64,000 nucleotides of DNA from Saturnia japonica. Lineage: Eukaryota; Arthropoda; Insecta; Lepidoptera; Saturniidae. Positions 47,382-57,243 of the stretch are shown here, one piece after another. Each line of letters starts with the position of its first letter. Position 1 is the first letter of the stretch. The stretch spans positions 2,170,001 to 2,234,000 of the forward strand of contig CM065324.1 in assembly GCA_033032175.1 (NCBI GenBank), given 5' to 3'. The position numbers and the translations under genes are program-made. The notes below the pieces were generated by a model. It ran no database searches. It was not told the origin of the DNA and saw only the letters and a program-made list of their open reading frames with translations.

Positions 47382-48733
47382 ATGTGTAACGTTTTGAGTG
47401 TATGTCTTCTGAAACGCTTTTACGTTCACTTCGACGCTGAATAAATTGGGACAGTGCGGCCGCGGGCGCGAGTCCGCGACAACTCGGTCGACAAAAACTT
47501 TTTCATCATATCATAAATACAAGCCAAGTTCTTTTGAAATATTTCGAAAGCCCTTTACGTACCTACCTATTTTATCTGGTAACTATTAATGGATAATGAA
47601 TAATGTATTGTGTGGTTTGTTAGTTCCAGAAGAAACTGTAATCGACAAACGTATTTATTTATAAAATAAATTATCAAGTCGACTTAAAAAAAGAAAACAA
47701 ATATATTTTTTCAAAGAATATATGAATTGAAAAATAGCTTAAATAGCGGATGGAATCGTTGATACAAGTTTTTATTGTGAGCTTGATGAATCGGTTTGCC
47801 TACTCACGAATTTTTGTTTGGACTTTGGATCGATTAAAATAAAAATAAATTCAAACTTTGTAACTTTATTACAGACTAATCACTGCCCACGACATCGCAC
47901 GCGTTAATTACTATATAACTATATTGTAATAAACATAACTATCAGCCTAAACATAGCTATCAGTGAAAGATTTTTCATGATCGGTTCTGTAGTTCAATAT
48001 ATTTAACACTTACATCCAAACTCACAAACTTTACTTCTTTATAATAATTGTATAGACGTATGGGTTAGCCTTTAGACTATAACAATAAATTATTTGTTGT
48101 GATTTATTATAATTCGATATATGCTTTTGTTTCAGGTAAAAAGCTGTTTTGTATTCATACAGAGGGTAAAATGTTCATTAAATATAGCAATGATTCTTAC
48201 AAAACAATTTTATTTCATACAAACCGAAAAAAGTACAGTTTACTACAACATACTTATGATAACTTAACAATAATAAAACTATTAGAGTTACATTTTAAGT
48301 CAAATATAACAAAATATATAATGTATCTAAGTAAATGATATGAAATTTTACACGAAATAATAATCAACGATATAATATATTTAACCTTAGAATTAACAAC
48401 AAATAATTAAGTTTTAACTTGACTTTTAATTAACTTATAAAGCAAAAGGTAATCGAATATAGGGGACTTTATTATAAATGAGATTATAAATAAGACAGTG
48501 TCGCATAAGTAGGTCGTATAATCGCAGGTCAGTCTGTATCGTTAGTGTCTCTACAATGTTCCGTAAGTAGACTTAGGTATCTATATCACCAGTACCAGTC
48601 TATCTAGATAGATGTCTAAGTTTATCAGTTTAGGTTTGCTTTTGCCGCAAGTGTCATGACCGCTGTCAACGGATAACGTCTCTTTTTTTGGATTAAAGCT
48701 ACAATGCTTGATTCCATGAAGCCTTAAAGTGAA
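47382..48733. other. Downstream flank of gene 2 and spacer
   Basis: A CpG patch, TGCGGCCGCGGGCGCGAGTC, lies near 47456. AT-rich sequence follows. A repeat tail with TCACAAACTTTACTTC and a short TATAGACG end lies near 48010-48060. On the minus strand an AATAAA (48468-48473) lies about 260 bases past the gene 2 stop and is a candidate poly(A) signal. Confidence 0.4.
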
Positions 48734-50180
48734 CTAATCATGTAGTGGCCGCTTCACATTAATACCGTTCTGGTCTGAACTGCCAGGTTTAGTATTGTTG
48801 TAATGGCATTCTACAGCCTCTTGCATTACGTTCGCGACCTGCGCTCTCACCCACATCTTTATATGTACCGGCAACTGTCTCAGCTCCGGCAGAAATGACA
48901 TGAAGAAGAGCTTATCGCTGTCTGCATCGCTAGAGTTGTCCAGTTCGACGGGGAACATCGGCATCTCGACTTCTTCTGGCGGGTTACTGTCTGAACTGGG
49001 TTCGCGTTTCTGCCTTTTCCTTTTCGGTCGTTTCACATTTTCTTCCACTTCTAGCGAATGTTCGTCGAGGTCGTTAGTACCGAAAATCGTGTTACTCACC
49101 TCAGATTCGCTGTAAATGAAATTCATTATTTCAAATAATACAAAAAATATATATAGTACAAAATGTAACTATCTCCATTACTCCATGTTAAAGTTCCACA
49201 GTACAGTAGCCGGAATATAAGTCGGTTACTTGATATCTTAGCCACTAAATATAAAATTGTATCTTGAAACCTTATTTTACAATCTTTACCAACCCTCATA
49301 AATATCACGAATAATAATTAAACAAGAGAAGAATTTATAGAAAATGTTTCCTTACTCTCCATCGCTTATGGGCCCATCGAAACCGCCAAGGAACCTCATT
49401 CTCTTGAAGTATCTGTATGTCCGTTTATTGGACCTGGTTCCAGAACGCCTCGATCTCAACTCCCTGTTGTATGCGTCTCTGAGCGACCGCCATTTTCTTT
49501 GCAACTGTAAAACTGATTTTCAGACAACATTTAATACACCAGATTATTCAATATAAATGTGTGTTAAGTTTGTTCCAATCCATTTTAATCAACACATACT
49601 GAAACCCATAATTTATCAATTTCTCTGTCAATAACTCACTCACTATAAATAATTGTATTTGAACTGCATTTATTTTCATGAAATACTGACATGATAATTT
49701 CAATCTCAATTTCTTCTAAAAGAAGAGACCAATAAAATTTCGTAGTTGAGCGTTTTCGAATACTTAATACAAAATTCAGATCGGTATGTAATGCTAATGA
49801 TTTAAATATTTTTAACTTTGTATTCGTATTCAGTTAGAATAATATTAATCTAGTTGAATAACAGGCAAGGTTTGTCCCCCTTTCGTTTAGACAAAACATC
49901 GTTCTCTTGATATTATGAACCGACCATATTGAGAGAAACGATGCTTTGTTCGCCAAGCGCCCGCAAAAGCACAACACCATTTTCGGTTGGTAAATTACGT
50001 TCCATTACCTCTGTCATATGCCGTTGCTTTGTTGATGGTATCCCAGTCGGGGTACATGGCTGCTCCGATTTCTTTCCACGACGCCAATTTCTCCTCTCTA
50101 TCCGCAGGGCAATCAGTTTTATACAGTCCCGGACGTTTTTGTACCTCTTCGATGAGTAATACGGGATTAAAAATCGCCAT
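48734..50180 (-). CDS. MADF-BESS domain protein (gene 2), three exons
   Basis: The exons are 50009-50180, 49356-49512 and 48734-49109, which join in one frame of 234 aa. The MADF domain covers residues about 5-105 (LLIEEVQKRPGLY, SWKEIGAAM, LQRKWRSLRDAYNREL, YFKRMRFLGGF). A basic patch KRPKRKRQKR (136-145) and an acidic region follow. A BESS motif lies at about 170-209 (DKLFFMSFLPELRQLP). It is probably a nuclear DNA-binding regulator. The first intron must use the upstream acceptor AAAATCAG/TTTTACAG, because the nearer ...ACAG/TTGC breaks the frame. That places the intron in the same codon and phase as in gene 1. The start at 50180 has a good context (AAAGATGGC); an in-frame ATG at 50228 would add 16 residues. 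Confidence 0.88.
49110..49355 (-). other. Intron 2 of gene 2
   Basis: A 246-base intron with donor GGAGA/GTAAGG and acceptor TTTACAG/CGAATC, phase 2, just after the MADF domain. Confidence 0.85.
49513..50008 (-). other. Intron 1 of gene 2
   Basis: A 496-base AT-rich intron with donor ACAGAG/GTAATG and acceptor AAAATCAG/TTTT. Six codons separate the split codon from the conserved KW pair, exactly as in gene 1. Confidence 0.8.
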
Positions 50181-50199
50181 CTTTGAAAGTCGTGGTGTT

Positions 50200-50400
50200 G
50201 TCAAGTTTAAAAAATGTTTCTTTTTCATGCGACGAAAAAAGCGCGTCACCTCCGCTGCGGAGCTCGGTGCGACTGACGCTGACGCAATATCGTGCGTTTG
50301 TGCGCACGCCCGGCATTGATTGGCCGAGTTGCGACTGACGACCGGTAGAACCGCCCCTGCGATTGGCGTGTCGCGCTATCATAAAATCGTCGATTAGACA
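50200..50400 (-). promoter_or_regulatory. CpG-rich promoter region of gene 2 with CCAAT boxes
   Basis: The block upstream of the gene 2 start is GC-rich. ATTGG (inverted CCAAT when read on the plus strand) appears near 50317 (TTGATTGGCCGAG) and near 50361 (GCGATTGGCGTG). On the minus strand these read CCAAT, in gene orientation and about 45 bases apart. GACTGACGCTGACGCAATAT lies between them and the start. The GCGACGTTGCC word seen upstream of gene 1 is absent here. Confidence 0.55.
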
Positions 50401-52245
50401 CGATTTCACACGTCTCTGACCGATTATTTATGCTTATCTTGTATTATAGTTGGAAATATAATATGCGTTACTGTAAATAATGGTATTCAGTTTTATTGTT
50501 CTTGTAAAGTAACAATTTTATTTCTTAATTTAATTACTCAAAACTAACAGAAATAGTAAATCTGTTTGTATTTACCCTGGACTGGAAACTGATATTCGTT
50601 TACATAAATCACGCATAAAGAAGTGGTCAAATAAATGCGATTATAAATTTTATTATTCAAGAATTTAAGGCGAATGCTATTATTTCAAGTGGATATCATA
50701 ATGTTGCCACTTTAATAATTGTACTTTAGTCAAATTTTCAAACTTGTCAAATACTTATAATATTAAAACAGAAATTATAGAATGTGTGTTGTTACTTCTT
50801 TGTTTCAAGGTAATTAAGACCAGTCAAATAAACTTGTTTATGAATCTTTTTACAATGAATCTTGGATTATAAAAGGCGGCCTTGAATGGGAATTGCCATA
50901 ATAATAATTTTATAGGTTATAAGAATATAAATTGGCAGTATTAGTCTCTAAAGTAGACTGGGTTGCCAAGATTGAAAAAAGAAGAAGAAACTTAAATTGC
51001 AATGCTCCGATATCCGATTAATGCGAATAATGAAGTAGAATCTACAATCGTGCTGTCATCTCAACTTTGACGTAAACATTGTGACTTTCACATTATTTAT
51101 TCTGTATTCCCATAAAAACATTTAATCCTTATAGCTTTCAGGTTTATATCACAAAATTATATATTTTAATTTAAATAGGTATAATGGAAGTTTTCTTCAC
51201 AAGAGATCTCATTAAAAAAAATTTAAAATCGTACTACTGGTAATTTGTCTTTAGACTGTCTTTGGGATAGGCTTTATCGTCTACTTTAGTTTTCTGTACA
51301 CTTATGATTATCCAAAGTTATAAAGTAATGTTCCATGTATTATTTATTAAATATATTCTTGTTTTTGGTGCTTAAGTCATGACGGTTGTATAATGTTGTG
51401 GGTGACTTAATGTTTAAGTTGCCAGCAGAATAACCTGGGTATGTAGCAACGATTTTTTTAGAAATTCGTGTTCTTTTACTAATTTTCACTTGTAACACTA
51501 TCGAGTAACAGTGATGGAAAAACATTATGACTTTATGAGGTAAGCTGAACGGTTGAGAAGAAATGTTTTGTCTTGTAGGGGCAGCATCGATTTCTCGGCG
51601 ACTAATTGTTTTTTTATTTGTAACTGACTATACCGTCAGCCTTACGGCCTTGGAGCCATTAGAGACTTTGACAACTTCACCGGATTTGTGCGTCTGAAAA
51701 TGAAATTGAATAGAATTTCCGGCCAATGACTAGTATGGTGATAAGCCTCTTTTTTTTTCTTCGGACGGAGTCCTTTGTTCAACAATAAGACATTTACAAG
51801 TTGTGTTATTTCTATTATTATTGTCGAAAAGGTTTGCCATACTTTGAAATGGAAAAGGTGTCCAAATATACAAAAATATTAATATAAATTTTCTATATTG
51901 TACATCAAAAACTGAATTTTAACATTTGTATACTTCTACATGGGTGTAGCTGGGATCATAACCAGGGGTTTGAGGTAGGCGAGGGAACAGTAATGATAAA
52001 TTATTAGTTTTATACTAGCCTGACAAAAAAAAAAATTATTCTTCCTTTCGGGAACACTCAAACCGAGCACCTGCCAACATCTTACTGGGGGAAGTCAGAT
52101 GATACCCACTAGTCTGCACCTGGTTATGCCCATCCATAACACAATCATAGTTTGTGTGGTTTATCTCAACTAATATTGATTATATTTTAAAGCATATATG
52201 ACCTAAATATATACATACTCATATTATATTATATACTTATATATT
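50401..52245. other. AT-rich spacer
   Basis: A fragment near 50945-50995 (GACTGGGTTGCCAAGATTG then AAGAAGAAG) is similar to one at 53125-53155 and is probably a short dispersed repeat. No gene recognised. Confidence 0.4.
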
Positions 52246-52249
52246 ATTT

Positions 52250-52720
52250 CATTATAATAATAATACCAGCCTGTATGTGTCCCACTGCTGAGCAAAAGCC
52301 TTTTCCCATGGGAAGGCACAGGTTTAATCACCAGGCCAGTCGACGACGTATTGGCAAAATTCTCAGGTTTTCTCACTAAGTTAACCTTCACACTCAGCTT
52401 ATGTTAATTCTGAAAAAATCGTTGTTATATGCGGGAGCTCTGCGGATATCGAATCGATATCTCGTCGGTGTAAACTAGGGATGGTAGATGTACCAGGTTT
52501 CAGGGTTTCAAAACGTAATGCTAGAGCTGATACGCAATAATACCAACTGTCAATATCGATCAAGGGCGTTTTGTTCACCGAAAAGTTAAAAAAATCCCCG
52601 GGGCGACACCAATGAGTTGTGCCACCTTTTTTTAAATACCAACTTTTACCGACAGCTGTACCAGGATTATTGTGGCATTGTCCACCATCTCCGGTGTAAA
52701 TCACTCGACCACCACAACTT
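52250..52720 (-). repeat. SINE-like element, minus strand
   Basis: On the minus strand the head TGTGGTGGTCGAGTGATTTA is like the family 1 head. The far end, TTTTGCTCAGCAGTGGGACA then CATACAGGCTGG, is the family 1 tail. The interior differs from the other copies and supports a chance 128-codon frame (52399-52785). It may be a variant or mosaic SINE. Confidence 0.5.
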
Positions 52721-52724
52721 ACAA

Positions 52725-53685
52725 ATTTACACTTACTATAAAAATTATAGTATAATATATGTAACTTTACACAACGAATTGTCAAACTTCCTAATGAAAT
52801 TGATTTTATGTTTTCTATTGGAAGTTTTTGGCGGGATCTTGAAGTGACATGTTGTGGTTTTTATTTTTAATTCATTTATTTAAGTTTTTGATTTTATATT
52901 ATGTAATACTGGTGGCGTTTTGCGTGATATTGTTTGATTTTTGTGCATAAATGAAGTAAATTATAAATATAAACTGAAAGCGTACATTCTAGGATGCCAC
53001 AAAAACTCCCTAGAAAGTTTTAACAAGGGAGCCACCATCTTGTTAGGGAACTAAAATTGTCATAAAAAAGTACCACCTCTATATTTACTTGATAATGGCA
53101 GTAATGGTCTTCATTAAAGAGGTCTAGTTGCCAAGTTAGGAAGAAGAAGAAGAAGTTTTCTATTATATTTGTATAGCGATAAAGAAAGAAATTACAGATG
53201 AAAAATGAATTGAACATTCGTGACATCTGGAAATTATTTCAACATAATACCTGTTCCTTTTATGATATTTTTCTATAGATGCTTGCTTTTATAGTTAGTA
53301 AACACCTGTCATTTCCAACACAAAGCCTTTTGTAGCCACTATGGGGTCTTTCGCCACAGTGTCTGCATTTTCAAACATAACGCAAGTATTGCCAGCTCGC
53401 ATTGTACACTTTTGCGACGTTGCCAAACATTTCTGCATAAACAAAAAATAAACCTCTTGTTATTTGATGCACTTTTCATGTCAAATAACTCAACACTTTA
53501 TTAATACATGTTGCATTTACTCAAAAATAAAACAAAAAAAAAATTTTGGACATGAATTCGTGCCCAGTTTTTTTTAGCGCTCTGATGTTTGCTTTTAGTA
53601 TTTTTGTCATGTAAAGTTCTTAATTAGTGTTAGAATCTATTCGGATTACAAAAGTTAAAACAATACCAATGAAAATATTACGGTC
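52725..53685. other. Spacer with one TGCGACGTTGCCA word
   Basis: TGCGACGTTGCCA stands at 53413-53425, with TTGCCAGCTCGCATT 30 bases before it. On the minus strand a short frame with KDPIVATKGFVLEMTGVY follows near 53310-53370; I do not recognise it. A GAAGAAGAAG patch lies near 53140. Confidence 0.35.
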
Positions 53686-53689
53686 TTTA

Positions 53690-53780
53690 ATAGCCAGGAT
53701 CGTAGCAGGTGGAAGGACGTGGTCTCTGCCTACCCCGGTGGGATATAGGTTTGATTTATGTATGTATGTATGTAAAGTAA
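53690..53780 (+). repeat. LINE 3' end (family 1)
   Basis: It reads DRSRWKDVVSAYPGG in one frame, then a stop and a TGTATGTATGTATGTA tail. Same LINE as 9540-9985 and 31105-31330, here only the last 90 bases. Confidence 0.65.
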
Positions 53781-53784
53781 TTAA

Positions 53785-55335
53785 GTACCTACCTCTTTTA
53801 CTGACGTTCCAATAAATGCACTATAAAATTAAAAAAAAATCTATTGTCTCTGTTTATTTCACCTTGCGACAGCACTGCTGACATCGCCTTGTTGAAACTT
53901 AAAAAAAAATATTTTTATTAAGTGAACATAATTGTAACATGTACGTAATATAATACCTAATTAAGTACATTTTATTTCGTATTTCTTTGTCATCGTGCCA
54001 TAGATTCATCATATTATATACTATGGGTATAGAGTGTATAGACTATAGTGATATTGTACCCAGAGTTAGTATAGAATTATGACATGTACTCTCTAACACA
54101 TGTAACTCTAGATTTGGTACTCTGTACCTACATAACTTTATACACGAATTATTTATTTAGGTTGGTATTTCAAGGATATACCCTATTTGAATGTATAATA
54201 TTTCTTTACACTTTGTAAAGAAACAATAACCCTTTAGATTCAGAAGGTTAAATAACATGAATATTATAAACTTGAATGCAAACATGGTTGTTAAATTATT
54301 TTTTAAGTGACTTGGCAAGTTTTAACACAATGTACTAATTTTTTTAAACAGTTGTCCATTATCTTATCAGATAAGATTTGAAAATCAGGTTTTCTTACTT
54401 GAAAATAATATAAAAGTAAATATTTATTACTTATATATCTATTACTTACAGGGTCATGTACTGTAACTGTGGACATTTCAGCCACAACTTTTGAACAACC
54501 TGTCTCTGTATACAATCAAGGTAGGTTATTTATATGAAAACGACTTTATGTTGTACGCCATGTAGTCTATAAAATTACTGTATTTTTAGTAGTAGCGCTA
54601 AAGTTGCCAGTTTATTTTTTAATGCTACGTTACTTGTTTGTACCTGTGTGTGTACCGTTGGACAAAATAAAATAGAGTATTTTTACTAAAATAATTATTT
54701 TTATCATTAGCAACAAGCAATCGATAATTATTTTTATCATAACACGTGAAATTAATGATGATAAAGCTTCTTCGTGAGTAACACAATAACTTATTATGAA
54801 GTCACTTGCTGAGAAGCTTTTTGTCCTTTTTAACCCTATAATAATATAACCATCGGTGCTATGCAGTTTCTTATAGTAATTTAAACATGCAATCATAGTA
54901 ATATTATCTATAGTACCCGTTCCCCTGGTATTGTTTTACTTAGTTATTTTAATGATTTTAGCGACAAACCATTTTGGAATTTGTGAACTAAGCAAAATAT
55001 CTACTTTCATCTAAAATAGAAATATTTTGTGGGGTTAATTTGTAGCATTAATACAGTTTTGACAAATTTTGGTAACATTTCTGGACATGAACTTTATTTA
55101 AGCATGTTGGTCGCGGTTTTGAACGTGTCCTTATGTACAAATTCATGTTCACTAACATTTAAATTCACAGTTCATATAATATGTGATGTGAACTGGGGAT
55201 CAAAGTACGATCTTCGTATTGTTTAATGTGTTAATGCGATAAAAACATTTATTAGCTGAATATACCTATAGTGAAAAAATAGAGATATCAAAGTAGTTTT
55301 TCTCTTTTGGAAACTTCCAAAGTTGTTCTTGTAGT
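53785..55335. other. AT-rich spacer
   Basis: Short AT-driven frames only. No gene recognised. Confidence 0.4.
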
Positions 55336-55339
55336 CTTT

Positions 55340-55500
55340 CAAAATGGCCACGGCATGCAGCAGGCAGGACCGCATTGCAATCGCCGCCCGCCGCGCCGCC
55401 GCGCCGCGCCGCGTTGCCGCTTGGCGCTCTATCCCAGTGGCCAGTACCGCTATGCGACGTTGCCAGCTCATTCGACCCACTTCCAAACAACAGGCTCGCT
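55340..55500. promoter_or_regulatory. CpG-rich island with paired GTTGCC words
   Basis: GCGTTGCCGCTT at 55411-55422 and TGCGACGTTGCCA at 55453-55465 lie about 30 bases apart. TACCGCTATG at 55445 also follows the second word in the 24.3 kb island. GGCCACGGCATG at about 55349 recurs at 34467. CCGCCGCGCCGCGCCGCG-type repeats lie between. Open frames on both strands are low-complexity and not credible proteins. Confidence 0.45.
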
Positions 55501-55682
55501 TTTTTCACTCAGCTAAATTGCTCTTGGTTTGTTTATAGCTTAATTGCGAGCGATTTCCAGATAACAACACTTCTTTTACGTAATAATTCTGCTGAAACTT
55601 ACTGCTAACAAAAAATGTGTGTGTGTACCAGAGAGTACACAGGTAAGAAGTGAAACTTCTTTACGACATATCATTTTTCTAC

Positions 55683-56640
55683 TACACTCATCAAAAAAGT
55701 CTAAGCAACATGTACTAATTTAAATTTTAGGATGGTTCTTCACATTATAACGTTGTATTTTATTTTTAAAATAATATCTTTAGGGTTTTCTATGATGTAA
55801 AAATAACAGTTGTTGTCTTTATAAGTTCTTTTAATAACAGAAATGAACAATATTAGAATATACTGTAGAAAATAAGATACATAAGAAACTAAACTTTTTT
55901 CTTACAAAATGAAATTTCTAAAGAAAATGTATTTATTGTCAAAGAATAGAACAGTTTAATACAAAGTATGGGCTCCTCTGCTATTCAGAACTTGTCGGCA
56001 ACGATTATTCATTGAATTAATGAGACTGTTTATGTCATCTTGCGGTATTCGCTCCCAATGGAATTGTAGCAAATCCTTCAGCTGTTGGGTTGTTGTCGCT
56101 CTGTCCAAGTGCTTCAAAACACGTCTCTGGAGCATGCCCCATGCGTGCTCGATGGGGTTGAGATCTGGCGATTGTGCAGGCCAGGGCAATACCCGGATGT
56201 TCTCCGTTGCAAAGTATTCACTGGTTCGCCGAGCTGTATGTGAACGCGCATTGTCATGCATTAACCTAAAATCGGAGCCAAAGATTTGTGCAAATGGGTA
56301 GACATAAGGTCTGAGAATATGCTCAATGTAATTTTCAGTATTCATGTTTCCATTTACAAAAACGAGCTCAGTTCGCCTGTTCTTCATAATACCCGCCCAT
56401 AACATAACTGTTGAGCCGCTGTATGGATGAACTTCCTGAACGCACCTGAGCCTTTCAGTATTTCCGGGCCGACGATACACTCGCACCCTTCTTGTATCAG
56501 GCTTAAACCCGAATCGCGACTCATCGGAAAACATAATTTTATCCCATTGTTCCTGGGTCCATGTTATGCGTTCTCTACACGATTCATATCGACGAAAATG
56601 AGGTAGATAAGGCTTAAGCCTTAAGAAAAACATTTTTTTC
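55683..56640 (-). mobile_element. Tc1-like (DD34E) element, truncated
   Basis: One terminal repeat is visible at 55685 (CACTCATCAAAAAAGTCTAA), preceded by TA. The transposase gene runs toward it on the minus strand. No matching end is found on the other side up to the BEL element at 56760, so the start of the element, including the DNA-binding part of the gene, is lost. Confidence 0.75.
55956..56633 (-). pseudogene. Tc1-like transposase, N-terminally truncated
   Basis: The 225-codon frame begins in the linker (RERITWTQEQWDKIMF) and keeps the whole catalytic core: D37 in FSDESRFG, D127 in LMHDNARSHTA and E162 in SPDLNPIEHAW. There are 34 residues between the last two, hence DD34E. Full-length family members have about 340 residues, with two helix-turn-helix units at the N-terminus that are missing here. 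The catalytic part has no stop, so the truncation is fairly recent, but without DNA binding and with only one end the copy should be immobile. Confidence 0.85.
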
Positions 56641-56754
56641 CGTATTAAATGAAAGCTATTTTATTATTATAGACATGCATACAATTAATGAGTAATTTAT
56701 TTTATCATTACACAAGTTATGAATAAATAATTGGAATTATCTTTTCAAAGTAAT

Positions 56755-56759
56755 ACAAT
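56755..56759. other. Target site duplication of the BEL element (left)
   Basis: ACAAT here matches ACAAT at 62582-62586. Five bases is the expected size for BEL/Pao integration. Confidence 0.95.
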
Positions 56760-56912
56760 TGTTGTGAAATCCGAATGTATTCGTTTTTTGAAGTGGTTGC
56801 GTTGGCAACAGTTGTTGTTAGAAAAATAAAGAGAATTGAGAAACATGTGAATCCTCGTTAATATTTTAATACTTAATTTAAATAAATAGAACCGTAGCGT
56901 AATAATATTACA
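56760..56912 (+). repeat. 5' LTR
   Basis: It begins TGTTGTGAAATCC and ends ATATTACA (TG...CA). It holds an AATAAA at 56825-56830 and an X-box-like GTTGCGTTGGCAAC near 56804. At 56871 it has A where the 3' LTR has C. At 153 bases it is short for the group. Confidence 0.95.
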
Positions 56913-56915
56913 TTG

Positions 56916-56928
56916 TGGCGACCGTGAC
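56916..56928 (+). other. Primer binding site (tRNA-Arg)
   Basis: TGGCGACCGTGAC starts three bases after the LTR. It is complementary to the 3' end, with CCA, of an insect tRNA-Arg as I remember it. This primer is common in BEL/Pao. Confidence 0.85.
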
Positions 56929-56951
56929 TGTGGTAATTTACGATACTAAAT

Positions 56952-57243
56952 ATGGAGTCAAAAATTAAGGAGAGAACTGTGACGCGTAGATTATTCACGA
57001 AGGCAGCGAATAATATGGAATCCACATTGAGCCGGCATTATGAGACAAATAAAGTAAAAACCGGAACAGTGTGAGATGAGAATGCACTGGATAAAATTAA
57101 AAGAATTATATGAGAGGCTTCAGTGTCAAAATGAAGAAATAAGAAAATTACTTTTGTCTACACAAGATTGGAAAGAAAGTGATTTAGAGTCAGAAGAGGA
57201 AGACTGTGAAAAATATCAGACGAGATGGTCTGCTTCTAAACGC
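56952..57243 (+). pseudogene. Start of BEL gag, split over two frames
   Basis: The first frame opens with ATG at 56952 and reads KERTVTRRLFTKAANNMEST, a usual BEL gag beginning, but stops with TGA at 57072. A second frame (about 57058-57243) continues gag-like helical sequence (WIKLKELYERLQ, NEEIRKLLLSTQDWKESDLE) and stops at TAA 57241. The long gag-pol frame is in the third phase and opens at 57188. Each step is a +1 change. Indel damage is the simplest reading; no known frameshift signal is apparent. Confidence 0.7.

Noticed and set aside
52399..52785. 128-codon minus-strand frame with WCRPGDFFNF
   Set aside because: It lies between a SINE head and a SINE tail and matches no protein family I know.
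55266..55608. Several overlapping frames through the GC-rich island near 55.4 kb
   Set aside because: Open on both strands because of CG-repeat composition; Ala/Arg-rich low-complexity peptides with no domain.
56952..57243. Programmed frameshifting as the explanation for the BEL gag start
   Set aside because: Two successive +1 steps without a visible slippery or pausing signal are less likely than indels; left as a question for copy comparison.
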